From the NCBI GenBank assembly GCA_963697285.1, contig CAVONI010000015.1, positions 1 through 64,000 on the forward strand: DNA of 64,000 nucleotides. The letters are read 5' to 3'. Below the pieces are notes generated by a model, which worked only from the letters and a program-made list of their open reading frames with translations, was not told the DNA's origin and made no database searches. Of this stretch, positions 1-9,832 are shown in pieces. Position numbers and translations under genes: made by a program. The DNA comes from JAEUQQ01 sp963697285 (GTDB taxonomy: Bacteria; Acidobacteriota; Vicinamibacteria; Vicinamibacterales; JAFNAJ01). How positions within the stretch are numbered: the stretch's first letter is position 1; every line of letters begins with the position of its first letter.

Positions 1-2
1 GG

Positions 3-1292
3 ATCGACATCTCCATGCGGAACCAGGGGCTCCTCGAGAGTTTCAGGCGCGCCCTCCCCGACTTCTCGGCCGAGGACAATGTCGGCTCGCCGTATTGCGT
101 GCGCCGCTACGTGGTGGACGATCACCTTGGCGGCCCGGCGGGACTTGCCGCCGCACGCCGCGCGCTTGGCCAACGTGGACTGCGGCTGATCCTCGACTTC
201 GTTCCCAACCACGTGGCGCCGGATCACCCCTGGGTCGTCGATCATCCTGACTATCTCGTGCAGGGGAACGCCGCCGATGCGAGCAACGATCCGGCGTCGT
301 TCATCGAGGTGGCGGGACGGGTGTTCGCCTGCGGCCGCGATCCCTATTTTCCGGCGTGGCCCGACGTGCTCCAGCTCAATGCCTTTCATCCAGCGCTCCG
401 GCAGGCGGTGATCGAGACCATCGCGGAGATCGCCGACCAATGTGACGGCATCCGGTGCGACATGGCCATGCTGGTCCTGAACACCGTGTTCGCGCGCACC
501 TGGGCGGGTCGCGCAGGAGCCACTCCGGCCAGTGACTACTGGACAACGGTCATCCCGGCGATCAGGGGCAGGCATCGGGACTTCAAGTTCATCGCCGAAG
601 CCTACTGGGACCTTGAGTGGGAACTGCAGCAGCAGGGGTTCGACTACTGCTACGACAAGAAACTCTACGACCGGATGGAGCACGGTGCGGCCGAGGCCGT
701 GCGTCAGCACCTCCTGGCCGACCTTCCCTACCAGGACGGCATGGTCCGGTTCATCGAGAATCACGACGAGCCCAGGGCGGCCTCTACGTTCCCCGGCGGC
801 AAGGGCCGCGCAGCGGCGGTGGCGATCATGACGCTTCCGGGCGCCAGGCTGCTGCACGAGGGTCAGTTCGAGGGCCTCACGGTGAGGCTGCCGGTCTTCC
901 TGGCGCGCCGTCCGGCCGAACCGGTCGATCACGACCTCGCGGCCTTCTACCAGCGCCTGCTCCGCGCGGTCGATCGCGATGTCTTCCGGCAGGGCGCATG
1001 GCAACGCTGCGAGCGCAGCGGGTGGCCCGACAACCAGACGTGCCAGCAGTTGCTCGCCTGGTGCTGGGCAGCGGACGACGGGCGCGCGCTCGTGGTCGTC
1101 AACTTCGGGCCTCACCGGGCTCAAGCCCGCGTCCACGTCCCATGGGACGACCTGCGGGACGCGCAGTGGCGGCTCGGCGACGCCCTGTCGGGCGACACCT
1201 ACGACCGAAGCGGAAGCGAGATGCGCGAGCAGGGCCTGTATGTCGACCTGGAGCCATGGCAATGCCACGTCTTCGAGGTCCACGCATTGTGA
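3..1292 (+). CDS. GH13 alpha-amylase-family glycosidase, 5' end outside window
   Basis: This is a retaining alpha-glucan or alpha-glucoside enzyme of the GH13 clan. The reading frame is already open at the left edge (I-D-I-S before the first ATG at 15), so the N-terminus is missing. Counting from that ATG, the four GH13 regions are visible: DFVPNH at 61-66, GIRCDMA with the nucleophile Asp149, FIAEAYW with the acid/base Glu195, and FIENHDE with the transition-state Asp251. A small beta-sandwich-like C-terminal domain follows from about residue 330. The exact substrate cannot be read. The next gene is a GH63-like glucosidase 128 bases downstream on the same strand, so both probably act on glucose-containing storage or compatible-solute sugars. 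Confidence 0.85.
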   Translation: MDISMRNQGLLESFRRALPDFSAEDNVGSPYCVRRYVVDDHLGGPAGLAAARRALGQRGLRLILDFVPNHVAPDHPWVVDHPDYLVQGNAADASNDPASFIEVAGRVFACGRDPYFPAWPDVLQLNAFHPALRQAVIETIAEIADQCDGIRCDMAMLVLNTVFARTWAGRAGATPASDYWTTVIPAIRGRHRDFKFIAEAYWDLEWELQQQGFDYCYDKKLYDRMEHGAAEAVRQHLLADLPYQDGMVRFIENHDEPRAASTFPGGKGRAAAVAIMTLPGARLLHEGQFEGLTVRLPVFLARRPAEPVDHDLAAFYQRLLRAVDRDVFRQGAWQRCERSGWPDNQTCQQLLAWCWAADDGRALVVVNFGPHRAQARVHVPWDDLRDAQWRLGDALSGDTYDRSGSEMREQGLYVDLEPWQCHVFEVHAL

Positions 1293-1420
1293 ACGAGGCA
1301 TGACAGTTGTCTCAATTGGTGAGGACCGCGACAGGCTTCGCGTGACGAACCATCTCTACTCCCAAGCGCACGCGCACTGACGCCCACGAGCGGGCGTCGC
1401 CGCACCGAGGACACGACACC

Positions 1421-4180
1421 ATGGCCAAGCATCAGATCGTCGACGTCACCGAACAGGCACGATTGAACGAGGCGCGCGAGGCGGGCATCCCGTGGAAGAA
1501 GTGGGGGCCGTATCTCAGCGAGCGACAGTGGGGCACGGTCCGCGAGGACTACAGCGCCGACGGCGACGCCTGGAACTACTTTTCACATGACCAGGCGCGT
1601 TCACGGGCCTATCGCTGGGGCGAAGACGGCATCGGCGGCATCAGCGACGACAAGCAGCGGTTGTGCTTTGCCCTCGCGCTGTGGAACGAGCGCGACCCGA
1701 TCCTGAAGGAGCGCCTGTTCGGGCTCACCAACAGCGAGGGCAACCACGGCGAGGACGTGAAGGAGTACTACTTCTACATCGACTCCACGCCCACGCACTC
1801 GTACATGAAGTACCTGTACAAGTATCCGCAGCGGGCGTTTCCGTATGGCGATCTCATCGAGACGAACCGGCGGCGGACGCGTGACGAGATGGAGTACGAG
1901 CTGCTCGACACGGGCGCGTTCGACGAGGACCGGTACTTCGACGTGTTCGTGGAATACGCCAAGGGCGGTCCGGAAGACATCCTCGTTCGTGTCACGGTGC
2001 ACAATCGCGGGCCCGAGGCCGCCCGGCTTCGCCTGTTGCCCACGCTGTGGTTCCGGAACACCTGGTCGTGGGGCGTCGACGACCGGAAGCCCTCCCTGCG
2101 CGCCGCGGGGCCGGGAACGATTCGGGCGTCACACGTTGAACTGGGCGAGTACTGGCTGTCGTTCGACGGCGCGCCGGAGTTGCTGTTCACCGAGAACGAG
2201 AGCAATGCCGGCCGTCTCTGGGGTCAGCCCTCTGCGTCGCAGTACGTCAAGGATGCGTTCCACACGTACGTCGTGTCGGGCCAGGCCGATGCGGTCAATC
2301 CCGCCGCAGAAGGGACCAAGGCCGCGGCCCACTACGCGATCGACGTGCCCGCCGGCGGCAGCCACACGGTCTGCCTGCGGCTCACGGCCGCACAGCCGCA
2401 CGACGCGTTCAAGGACTTCGACCGCGTCTTCGAGAGCCGGATCCAAGACGCCGACGAGTTCTACGCCCGGATCACGCCGCAGTCGTTGAGCGAGGATCAG
2501 CGCCGGGTGCACCGCCAGGCCCTGGCGGGCATGCTGTGGAGCAAGCAGTTCTACTACTTCGACCTCGAGCGGTGGTTGAACGAGCACAAGAGTCATCCGC
2601 TGCTCGAATCGGCCAGGCCCAACGTGCGGAACACCGAGTGGTTCCACATGCTGAACGCCGACGTGATCTCGATGCCCGACAAGTGGGAGTACCCGTGGTA
2701 CGCGGCCTGGGACCTCGCGTTCCACACCACCACGCTGGCACTGGTCGACTTCGACTTCGCCAAGGATCAGTTGCTGTTGCTGCTGCGAAGCCTGTACGCG
2801 CATCCCAATGGCCAGATTCCCGCCTACGAGTGGAACTTCAGCGACGTCAATCCCCCCGTGCACGCCTGGGCCACCCTCTATCTCTACAAGATGGAGCGGA
2901 CGCTCGGCCGCGCCGACCTGCGGTTCCTCGAGCGGTCGTTCCAGGGCCTGATGCTGAACTTCAACTGGTGGGTGAACCGCAAGGATCCGACCGGGCGCAA
3001 CGTGTTCGCCGGCGGGTTCCTGGGCCTCGACAACATCGGCGTGTTCGACCGGAGCGCGCCGCTCCCCACGGGCGGAACGCTGGAGCAGGCCGACGGGACG
3101 GCGTGGATGGCGTTCTACTGCCAGTGCATGCTCGAAATGGCCCTGATCCTGACCGAGTACGACGACATGTACGAGGAGGTCGCCTTCAAGCTGGTCCAGC
3201 ATTTCATGTGGATCTCCTACGCGATGGATCGCCTCGGCGTGAATCACGACGAGATGTGGGACGAGGAGGACGGCTTCTTCTACGACCTGCTGCGGCTGCC
3301 CGACGGCCAGGCCATGCGGTTGAAGGTGCGGTCGTTGGTCGGGCTGCTGCCCCTCTGCGCGTCCACGGTGTTCGAAGGCGATGCGGTGGAGAAATACCCC
3401 AGGCTGATGGAGATGGTCGCGGCATTCCGCGAGCGTCACCCGGAGCTGGCGTCGCACCTGGCACCGACCGACCAGGGCTTCATCGGGTACAAGGGGCGGC
3501 GACTGCTCTCGATCCTCAACAAGAAGAAGCTGGAGCGCGTGCTCGGGTACATGCTCGACGAGCAGGAGTTCCTGGGGCCGTACGGGATCCGTTCGGTCTC
3601 GCGGTATCACCTGGATCACCCGTTCAAATTCCAGGTCGGGCCGCAGGAGTACGCCGTGCAGTACCTGCCTGCTGAATCGAACACGGCGATGTTCGGCGGG
3701 AACTCCAACTGGCGAGGCCCGGTGTGGATGCCGATCAACGGCCTGATCGTCCGGGCGCTGCTGAACCTGTACGCGTTCTACGGCGACGCGTTCACGGTGG
3801 AGTGTCCGACCGGATCCGGCCGGCACATGACGCTGTTCGAGGTCGCGCAGGAGCTTGCCCGCCGCCTCTCGGCCACGTTCCTGCGCGGTGCCGACGGACG
3901 ACGACCTGTCTACGGAGGGACGGCGAAGTTCCAGGACGATCCGCACTGGCGCGACCTGATCCTGTTCCACGAGTACTTCCACGGCGACAATGGCGCCGGG
4001 CTCGGCGCCAGCCACCAGACGGGATGGACGGGGCTGGTCGCCCTCACGCTCGACCTCTTCGGACGCCTGGACGCGAAGGCCACGCTCGAGACCGAGCGCG
4101 ATCGCCTGGCCACGCGCGTCGTGCGGGAGCAGGTCGGCGGCGAAGCGACCCGTGACGAGCCGGTGGTGTCAAAGCGGTGA
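1421..4180 (+). CDS. GH63 / MGH1-like glucosidase
   Basis: A 919-residue cytoplasmic protein without a signal peptide, resembling the GH63-related glucosidases (mannosyl- or glucosylglycerate-hydrolase-like). It has an N-terminal beta-sandwich of roughly 400 residues and then an (alpha/alpha)6 barrel. Family landmarks are WYAAWDLAFH near 425-435, EWNFSDVNPPVHAW near 469-482 and NSNWRGPVWMPIN near 760-772. These inverting enzymes use an Asp/Glu pair in the barrel, but I cannot assign the two residues with certainty. The ATG follows a GAGG ribosome site. It may be co-transcribed with the GH13 gene upstream. Whether it cuts glucosylglycerate, mannosylglycerate or kojibiose-type sugars is open. 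Confidence 0.82.
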   Translation: MAKHQIVDVTEQARLNEAREAGIPWKKWGPYLSERQWGTVREDYSADGDAWNYFSHDQARSRAYRWGEDGIGGISDDKQRLCFALALWNERDPILKERLFGLTNSEGNHGEDVKEYYFYIDSTPTHSYMKYLYKYPQRAFPYGDLIETNRRRTRDEMEYELLDTGAFDEDRYFDVFVEYAKGGPEDILVRVTVHNRGPEAARLRLLPTLWFRNTWSWGVDDRKPSLRAAGPGTIRASHVELGEYWLSFDGAPELLFTENESNAGRLWGQPSASQYVKDAFHTYVVSGQADAVNPAAEGTKAAAHYAIDVPAGGSHTVCLRLTAAQPHDAFKDFDRVFESRIQDADEFYARITPQSLSEDQRRVHRQALAGMLWSKQFYYFDLERWLNEHKSHPLLESARPNVRNTEWFHMLNADVISMPDKWEYPWYAAWDLAFHTTTLALVDFDFAKDQLLLLLRSLYAHPNGQIPAYEWNFSDVNPPVHAWATLYLYKMERTLGRADLRFLERSFQGLMLNFNWWVNRKDPTGRNVFAGGFLGLDNIGVFDRSAPLPTGGTLEQADGTAWMAFYCQCMLEMALILTEYDDMYEEVAFKLVQHFMWISYAMDRLGVNHDEMWDEEDGFFYDLLRLPDGQAMRLKVRSLVGLLPLCASTVFEGDAVEKYPRLMEMVAAFRERHPELASHLAPTDQGFIGYKGRRLLSILNKKKLERVLGYMLDEQEFLGPYGIRSVSRYHLDHPFKFQVGPQEYAVQYLPAESNTAMFGGNSNWRGPVWMPINGLIVRALLNLYAFYGDAFTVECPTGSGRHMTLFEVAQELARRLSATFLRGADGRRPVYGGTAKFQDDPHWRDLILFHEYFHGDNGAGLGASHQTGWTGLVALTLDLFGRLDAKATLETERDRLATRVVREQVGGEATRDEPVVSKR

Positions 4181-4239
4181 ACGATGCTGGTCTGCGGCGC
4201 GATCCGGCGTTGTCGACGCCGCGTCGCCGCCGCCGGACC

Positions 4240-4311
4240 CTCGTAGTTTCTCAGCAACCGGCCCCGTAGTTTCCCGAGGTCACGGCCCACGCAATCCCGC
4301 TCATACTCCGC
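4240..4311 (+). promoter_or_regulatory. Tandem-repeat promoter module, copy 1
   Basis: Two direct repeats, CGTAGTTTC (4242) and CGTAGTTTCCCGAGGTCAC (4265), lie 23 bases apart, followed 37 bases later by CATACTCC (4302), which looks like a -10 region. The same arrangement occurs at 8915-8987, 14938-15008 and inverted at 14800-14871. It sits upstream of the secreted unknown and glucose dehydrogenase pair. The repeats would lie near -41 and -64, a usual place for an activator. Confidence 0.6.
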
Positions 4312-4360
4312 TCGACATCGAGCGTGACGGAACGCGTCAGATCGTTTTGAGGAGATTCCC

Positions 4361-5071
4361 ATGAAGAAGCATGCCCTGTTGCTCGTCCTCGTCGGCCTCG
4401 TGTCGTTGTGGGCCCCGGCGGCGCCGGTCGATGTGCACGCCCAGGAGAAGCCGGTCGTGAAGATTCCCGACGCCGGCGTCCCCGAGATCATGACGATGGA
4501 GGGAAAGTTCGTCCGGGCCGCGTACAACAACGAAGGCTATGTGATCCTCGGCTACCAGCTCGCGAACCGGTCGATCGGCGAGGAGTGGATGCTGCTCGAG
4601 GTCGGGATCACCGTGATGGACAAGGTGAAGGACTACACGTTGAAGCGCGAGGCGCTGTCGCTCGAGACGCCCGACGGCAAGACCCATCCGCTGCCGACCA
4701 TTGCGGAGCACCGGAAGGCCGACACCCGCGCCCTGCAGACGCGGGAGAAGGTCCAGCGCGACTCGATCAACTACTTCCCGCCGAAGGCGAGCCGGGCGTG
4801 CCGCATCGGGTTCTTCGCCGAGCTGGGATCGCCCGCGATGCCGTGGGACCAGGTCGAGATCAGCAACACGCGCGCCTGCCTGGGGCGGCTGTTCTTCAAC
4901 ATCCCGGGCGGCATCACGTATGGCCAGCACTGGCTCAACGTGAAGTTCGAGAACAGCCTCGTGCGGGTGCCCTTCAGGATCCTGACCGAAGACGAAGAGA
5001 AGCTCCTGTCGAAGAACTACAAGGAGATCAGCAAGCAGGTCAAGGACGCCTTTTCGCCGAAGAAGAGCTGA
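4361..5071 (+). CDS. Secreted protein of unknown function
   Basis: 236 residues starting with a clear Sec signal peptide (MKKHALLLVLVGLV, cleavage probably after VHA near residue 27). The mature part looks like a single beta-rich domain with a lysine-rich C-terminus. I do not recognise the family. The start is supported by GAGGAG eight bases before the ATG. It carries promoter module copy 1 upstream and is followed after 10 bases by the glucose dehydrogenase gene, so the two are probably one transcript. The shared module suggests it answers to the same signal as PPK2 and the rhodanese genes. Confidence 0.7.
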   Translation: MKKHALLLVLVGLVSLWAPAAPVDVHAQEKPVVKIPDAGVPEIMTMEGKFVRAAYNNEGYVILGYQLANRSIGEEWMLLEVGITVMDKVKDYTLKREALSLETPDGKTHPLPTIAEHRKADTRALQTREKVQRDSINYFPPKASRACRIGFFAELGSPAMPWDQVEISNTRACLGRLFFNIPGGITYGQHWLNVKFENSLVRVPFRILTEDEEKLLSKNYKEISKQVKDAFSPKKS

Positions 5072-5081
5072 GAGCACCGAC

Positions 5082-6128
5082 ATGAAAGCGATCACCGTCG
5101 AACCGCACACCCCGAACAGCGCACGGCTGGAAGATGTCGCCGAACCCGACGTGCGTGACGGGTCGGTCCTCGTGGAGGCCATCGCCGTCGGCGTCTGCGG
5201 GACCGACGTGGAGATCGTGGAAGGCAAGTACGGCTGGGCGCCCCCGGGGAAGGAGCGCCTGGTGCTCGGGCACGAGTCGCTGGGCCGCGTGCTCGACCCC
5301 GGGACGAGCAGCGCGCTGCGGGAAGGCGACCTCGTGGTTGGCATCGTCCGGCGCCCGGATCCGGTGCCGTGCCCCAACTGCGCGGTGGGTGAATGGGACA
5401 TGTGCCGGAACGGCCAGTACACCGAACGCGGCATCAAGCAGATCGACGGCTTCATGTCGGAGCGCTGGCGGATCGAGCCCGATTACGCGATCAAGGTCGA
5501 GCGCTCGCTCGGCCTCATGGGCGTGCTGCTCGAGCCCACGACGGTCGTCACCAAGGCGTGGGAGCAGCTCCTCGCGGTTGGCCAGCGTGCCTTCTGGGTG
5601 CCGCAGACCGTGCTGGTGACCGGCGCAGGGCCGATCGGCCTGCTTGCCGCCCTCGTCGGGCGATTGAAGGGGCTCGAGGTTCACGTCCTGGACCGGGTCG
5701 AGTCGGGGGCCAAGCCCGATCTCGTTCGGGCGCTGGGCGCGACCTACCACACCGGCACCGTGGCAGGCGTCGGCTTCGAGCCCGACGTGATCATCGAGTG
5801 CACGGGGGTGGGGCAGGTCATCAACGACGCGATCCGGGGCATCGGGGCCGGGGGCGTCGTGTGCCTCACCGGTGTCGGCACCGGTGGTGCCACGGGTGGC
5901 CGCGTGGCTGATGTCGCGGCGGCGGTTGTCCTGAAGAACAACGTCATCGTGGGCAGCGTGAACGCCAACAAGCGTCACTGGTACAGGGCGGGACAGGTGC
6001 TGGCCCACGCCGATCCGGCGTGGCTGTCGCGCCTGGTGACGCGGCGCGTGGCACCTGGGCAGTTCATGCACGCCCTCCAGCGGCAACCGGACGACATCAA
6101 GGTCGTCATGCAGTTCTCGGAGGTGTAA
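5082..6128 (+). CDS. gdh: Glucose 1-dehydrogenase, zinc MDR type
   Basis: 348 residues of the medium-chain dehydrogenase family, oxidising glucose (or a similar aldose) to the lactone with NAD(P). The catalytic zinc ligands match the archaeal-type glucose dehydrogenases: Cys39 in GVCGTD, His64-Glu65 in LGHES and Glu151 in LLEP. The structural zinc loop keeps only three cysteines (CPNCAVGEWDMC, 97-108). The phrase GIKQIDGFMSE is typical of glucose rather than general alcohol dehydrogenases. The Rossmann motif GAGPIG is at 181-186. With pgi and gnd further along, the window covers several steps of glucose oxidation. Confidence 0.8.
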   Translation: MKAITVEPHTPNSARLEDVAEPDVRDGSVLVEAIAVGVCGTDVEIVEGKYGWAPPGKERLVLGHESLGRVLDPGTSSALREGDLVVGIVRRPDPVPCPNCAVGEWDMCRNGQYTERGIKQIDGFMSERWRIEPDYAIKVERSLGLMGVLLEPTTVVTKAWEQLLAVGQRAFWVPQTVLVTGAGPIGLLAALVGRLKGLEVHVLDRVESGAKPDLVRALGATYHTGTVAGVGFEPDVIIECTGVGQVINDAIRGIGAGGVVCLTGVGTGGATGGRVADVAAAVVLKNNVIVGSVNANKRHWYRAGQVLAHADPAWLSRLVTRRVAPGQFMHALQRQPDDIKVVMQFSEV

Positions 6129-6198
6129 CCAGCGGCACGGGGCGGGGCGGGAGGACGAAGCCCCTGGACGCGCCGCAACACGTGCGCCCCCCGGGCGC

Positions 6199-6204
6199 TA
6201 TAAT
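6199..6204 (+). promoter_or_regulatory. TATAAT -10 box of a leaderless promoter
   Basis: A perfect TATAAT ends 8 bases before the GTG at 6213. Transcription would start at or next to that codon, and there is no room for a ribosome site. Confidence 0.55.
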
Positions 6205-6212
6205 CCGCGGGC

Positions 6213-8205
6213 GTGTCTCCAGCCCATCACGTGGGGCCCCCGGCGGATGCACTCGAAAGCCGTCTCGAATTCGAGACGCTGATTACCGATACGTCTGCCT
6301 CGCTGTTCGCGAGTCCACCTGGCGGGCTCGACCGTGCGGTCGAACTCGCCCTCGGGCGGGTCCGGACCTTCTTCCAGGCCGACCGCTGCTGTCTCCTGTC
6401 AGTCAGTGCCGACCAGCAGGTCGTGAACGTCCGCCTGGGGGCGTACAGCGAGGGCACCCCGCCCGTGCCCACCGACAGCAACCTGGCGCCGACGTTCCCC
6501 TGGTCGCGCCAGACGCTGCTCGTCGAGCGCGCCCCAGTCCGTATCTCGAAGATCAGCGAGCTTCCCCACGACGCGTATGCCGAGCGCGAGATGTGGAGAC
6601 AGATGCCGATCCGGTCGGCCCTGACGCTTCCGATCGAGAGCGAAGGGACCGTCCGCTACCTGATGCTCCTCAACACGGTGCACCGGGAGTGTGAGTGGCC
6701 CGACGTGTTCGTGACGCGCCTTCGCGTGCTCGGCGAGTTGCTCGTCGGCGCGCTGGAACGGCAGGAGGCGCTCGCGGGCCTTCGCGAGGCCAATGAGCGG
6801 GTGAGCCTGGCCACCGACTCCGCCGGGGCGGGACTCTGGACGTTCGACTACCGCACGGGCGTATTCTGGCTCTCTGACCAGGCGCGGGTGATGTTCGGAT
6901 ATTCGCCGGACGACGTCGTCGGCCTGGAGCGCCTCGAGGCGGCGGTGCATCCCGACGATTGGGAGCTCGTGCGCGACACCATCGCGCGGTCGGCCCAGAC
7001 AGGTGAACCCGTCAACACCGAGTACCGGATCATCCCCCGGGGCCAGACCCACGTCAGGTGGATCGCATCCCGTGGGCGGCCTCAGTTCACGTCGGGCGGC
7101 GAACCGGAGCGGCTTACGGGCGTCTCCATCGACGTCACCGAGCGCCGGCAGACCGAAGAGGCCCTTCGCGCCAGCGAAGCTCGCCTGGCGTCGGGCGCCG
7201 AACTCGCCGAGTTGGGGTTCTACGCCGTCGACTACCACGCGGGCACCGTCTACGCCGACGACAGGTTTCGCGACATCTGCGGCATCCCCCGTGACTGTCA
7301 CCAGGGCTCCAGGATCCTGGAGTTCTGGAGCGCGCACCTCCATCCGGATGACCGCCAGGCGGTGTTCGACATCCGCCAGGAGTTGCACGACAGCCGGGGC
7401 GACCGGATCGCGACGGAGTATCGCTACCTGCATCCCGTGCGGGGGCAGCGGTGGCTGCATCACCAGTCCCGCCTCTCCCGTCGCGCTGTCGCTGGCGTTG
7501 CACCAGCCACCTACGGTGTCGTTCGCGACATCACCAGGCAGAGACTGGCCGAGGACGAGTTGCGCGACCTGAGCCGGCGCCTGCTTCGAGCGCAGGAAGA
7601 GGAGCGCGCGTTCCTCGCACGCGAGCTTCACGACGACGTGACGCAGCGGCTCGCGGTCCTGGCCATCGACGTCGGCCGCGCCGAAATCTCCGCGCCGGAC
7701 GCGGAGCACGCCAGGGTCTTGCAGGCCATACGCGGGGAACTCGTGCACATCAGCGAGGACGTGCACTCGCTTGCCTACCAGCTGCACCCGTCGATCCTGG
7801 CGGAACTCGGGCTCGTCGAAGCGCTGCGCGCGGAGTGCGAACGGCGGAGCCGCCAGAATCCACGTCGACCTGTCGGTGGACATCGACCCGGAGTCAGCCG
7901 TCGTCGGGAAGGACGCGGCGCTCTGCCTGTTCCGCGTCGCGCAGGAGGCGCTGAACAACGTGGTTCACCACGCCAGGGCAGACGTCACGTGCATCACGCT
8001 GCGGCAGGCGGCCGACGAGGGGTTGTTCCTCGTCGTCCGTGACGACGGCGTCGGCTTCGATCCCGAGCACACAGGCCACGGCAGGTGCATCGGCCTGGCG
8101 AGCATGCGCGAGCGCATGAAGCTCGTGAACGGCACGCTCGACATCGGCAGCGCGCCCGGACAGGGCACGACGGTCACTGCCTGGGTGCCGGCGGGAGGAT
8201 CGTGA
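6213..8205 (+). CDS. GAF-PAS-PAS sensor histidine kinase (frameshifted at ~7857)
   Basis: A cytoplasmic NarX/DegS-type kinase of about 663 residues, with no membrane segment, so it senses an internal or diffusible signal. Domains in order: GAF (about 15-185), two PAS domains with PAC tails (about 190-445), HisKA_3 with the phospho-acceptor His473 in LARELHDDVTQR, then HATPase with N-box EALNNVVHHA and G1 box DDGVGFDP. The HATPase lies in the next frame. Dropping one A at 7857-7858 (CAGAATCC) joins the two parts with normal family spacing, so a sequencing insertion is likely. The stop overlaps the start of the LuxR-type regulator (TGATG), its probable partner. The GTG start is chosen because TATAAT lies just before it. 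Confidence 0.82.
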
Positions 8206-8855
8206 TGAGCGTGGTGGACCGTCCACGAGTACTCCTCGCTGACGATCATCTCCTCGTGGCCGAGGCGCTGAAGAGCCTGCTGTCGCCGGAGTTCGACCTG
8301 GTGGGCGTGGTCGAAGACGGGCGCGCCCTGATCGAGGCGGCGGGCACCCTGCGTCCCGACGTGATCGTCGCTGACGTCGCCATGCCCACGCTCAACGGCA
8401 TCGATGCCCTGATCCGGTTGAGGAAGAGCGGCGATCGCGTGCCCGTGGTGTTCCTCACCATGCACCGCGACGTGCATTTTGCGCGTCGCGCACTCGAAGC
8501 GGGGGCGTCGGGCTTCGTGCTCAAGCACTCGGCCTCGATCGAGTTGATCACGGCACTCCGCGCCGCGCTCGCGGGCAAGACCTACATCACGCCGCAGCTC
8601 GCGGGCGACGTCATGGCGGCCATGAAGCAGGGGCCCGAGCCGGTCGGCGACTCGGCCGGGTGCCTCACGCCGCGCCAGCGCGAGGTCCTGCAACTCCTGG
8701 CCGAGGGGCGTTCGGCGAAGGAGATCGCCGCGAGCCTGTCGATCTCGACGCGGACGGTGGAGTTCCACAAGTACCAGATGATGGAGACGCTCGGCCTGCA
8801 CACCAACGCCGAGTTGATTCACTTCGCGCTCAAGCAGGGTCTCGTCGAGTTCTGA
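8205..8855 (+). CDS. LuxR/NarL-type response regulator
   Basis: 216 residues: a receiver domain with LADDH acidic pair, phospho-acceptor Asp57 in VIVADVAMP and Lys107 in FVLKH, then a LuxR-type helix-turn-helix (LTPRQREVL to LGLHTNAELIHFA, about 150-208). The start overlaps the kinase stop, so the pair is translationally coupled. It is the obvious output of the kinase. The tandem-repeat module found at four nearby promoters is the best candidate target, since NarL-type dimers often bind repeated short sites near -41 and -64. That link is inference. Confidence 0.88.
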   Translation: MSVVDRPRVLLADDHLLVAEALKSLLSPEFDLVGVVEDGRALIEAAGTLRPDVIVADVAMPTLNGIDALIRLRKSGDRVPVVFLTMHRDVHFARRALEAGASGFVLKHSASIELITALRAALAGKTYITPQLAGDVMAAMKQGPEPVGDSAGCLTPRQREVLQLLAEGRSAKEIAASLSISTRTVEFHKYQMMETLGLHTNAELIHFALKQGLVEF

Positions 8856-8914
8856 CGCTCCGCCCCGCCGATCGTCCGCGCGACCCGTGGCGGTGGACAT
8901 CGTGCGCCTCGGAA

Positions 8915-8987
8915 CCTCGTAGATTCTCAGTGACACCCCCCGTAGTTTCCCGAGGTCACAGGACCCGGCATCCCGACCATACTCCGC
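8915..8987 (+). promoter_or_regulatory. Tandem-repeat promoter module, copy 2
   Basis: CGTAGATTCTCAG (8918) and CGTAGTTTCCCGAGGTCAC (8941) are 23 bases apart, with CATACTCC at 8978, exactly the spacing of copy 1. The PPK2 start codon is 20 bases after the -10-like element. Confidence 0.62.
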
Positions 8988-9005
8988 AGGGAGAGGGACC
9001 GCCGC

Positions 9006-9816
9006 ATGGGCAAGCACGACGAATCGAACGGTACGCCTGCGATGAAACGCAAGGAGTACGAGAAGCACCTGCGAAAGCTCCAGGCAGAGCTCTGCGAACT
9101 GCAGGAGTGGGTGAAGCACAAGGGCCTGCGGGCCATCGTGATCTTCGAGGGGCGCGACGCCGCCGGCAAGGGCGGGACCATCAAGGCGATCATGGCGCGG
9201 GTCAGCCCGCGCGTGTTCCGCGTCGTCGCGCTGCCGGCTCCCTCGGACCGCGAGAAGAGCCAGATGTACATCCAGCGGTACATGCAGCACTTCCCGGCCG
9301 CCGGCGAGATCGTCATCTTCGACCGCAGTTGGTACAACCGTGCCGGGCGTCGAGTACGTCATGGGGTTCTGCACGCGCGCGCAGCGCGACCGCTTCCTGG
9401 AGTTGTGCCCGGAAGTCGAGCGTCACATCGTCGAGAACGGGATCATCCTGATCAAGTTCTGGCTCGAGGCCAGCGACGAGGAGCAGAAGCGGCGGTTCGA
9501 GGCGCGGATCACCGATCCGGTGCGCCAGTGGAAGCTCAGCCCGATGGACCTGCCATCGCGGGAGAAGTGGTACGAGTATTCGCGCGCCCGCGATGCCATG
9601 CTCGAGGCCACCGACACCGACGTCGCGCCGTGGCACATCGTGCCGTCAGACGAGAAGCGGCGCGCCCGCCTGAACTGCATCACGCAACTGCTGCGACTGA
9701 TCCCGCACAAGAAGCTGCCGCGCAAGAAGGTGACGCTGCCGAAGCGATCGCGCAAGGAGGCCTACGACGACGTGGCCTCGTTGAAGGGCCGGCGGTTCGT
9801 CCCGCAGGAATACTGA
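9006..9816 (+). CDS. ppk2: Polyphosphate kinase 2 (frameshifted at ~9345)
   Basis: About 269 residues of the PPK2 family, which moves phosphate between polyphosphate and nucleotides. Walker A is GRDAAGKGGT (49-58) and Walker B EIVIFDRSWYNRAG; a C-terminal VPSDEKRRARL element is also typical. After NRAG the frame breaks: removing one G from GGG at 9345-9347 gives NRAGVEYVMGF, the expected continuation, and the rest runs to the stop. I read this as a single +1 sequence error. The gene heads a likely operon with the CoA-disulfide reductase (17-base gap) under promoter module copy 2, suggesting a role in energy or redox stress. Confidence 0.85.
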
Positions 9817-9832
9817 GCTGGAGGGAAGACAG

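Noticed and set aside
2129..4015. Long open frame antisense to the GH63-like gene (others antisense to 6.2-8.2, 9.7-11.7 and 39.4-41.3 kb)
   Set aside because: High-GC coding DNA leaves few stops on the opposite strand. These frames lack motifs and start signals, and the sense strands hold well-recognised proteins.
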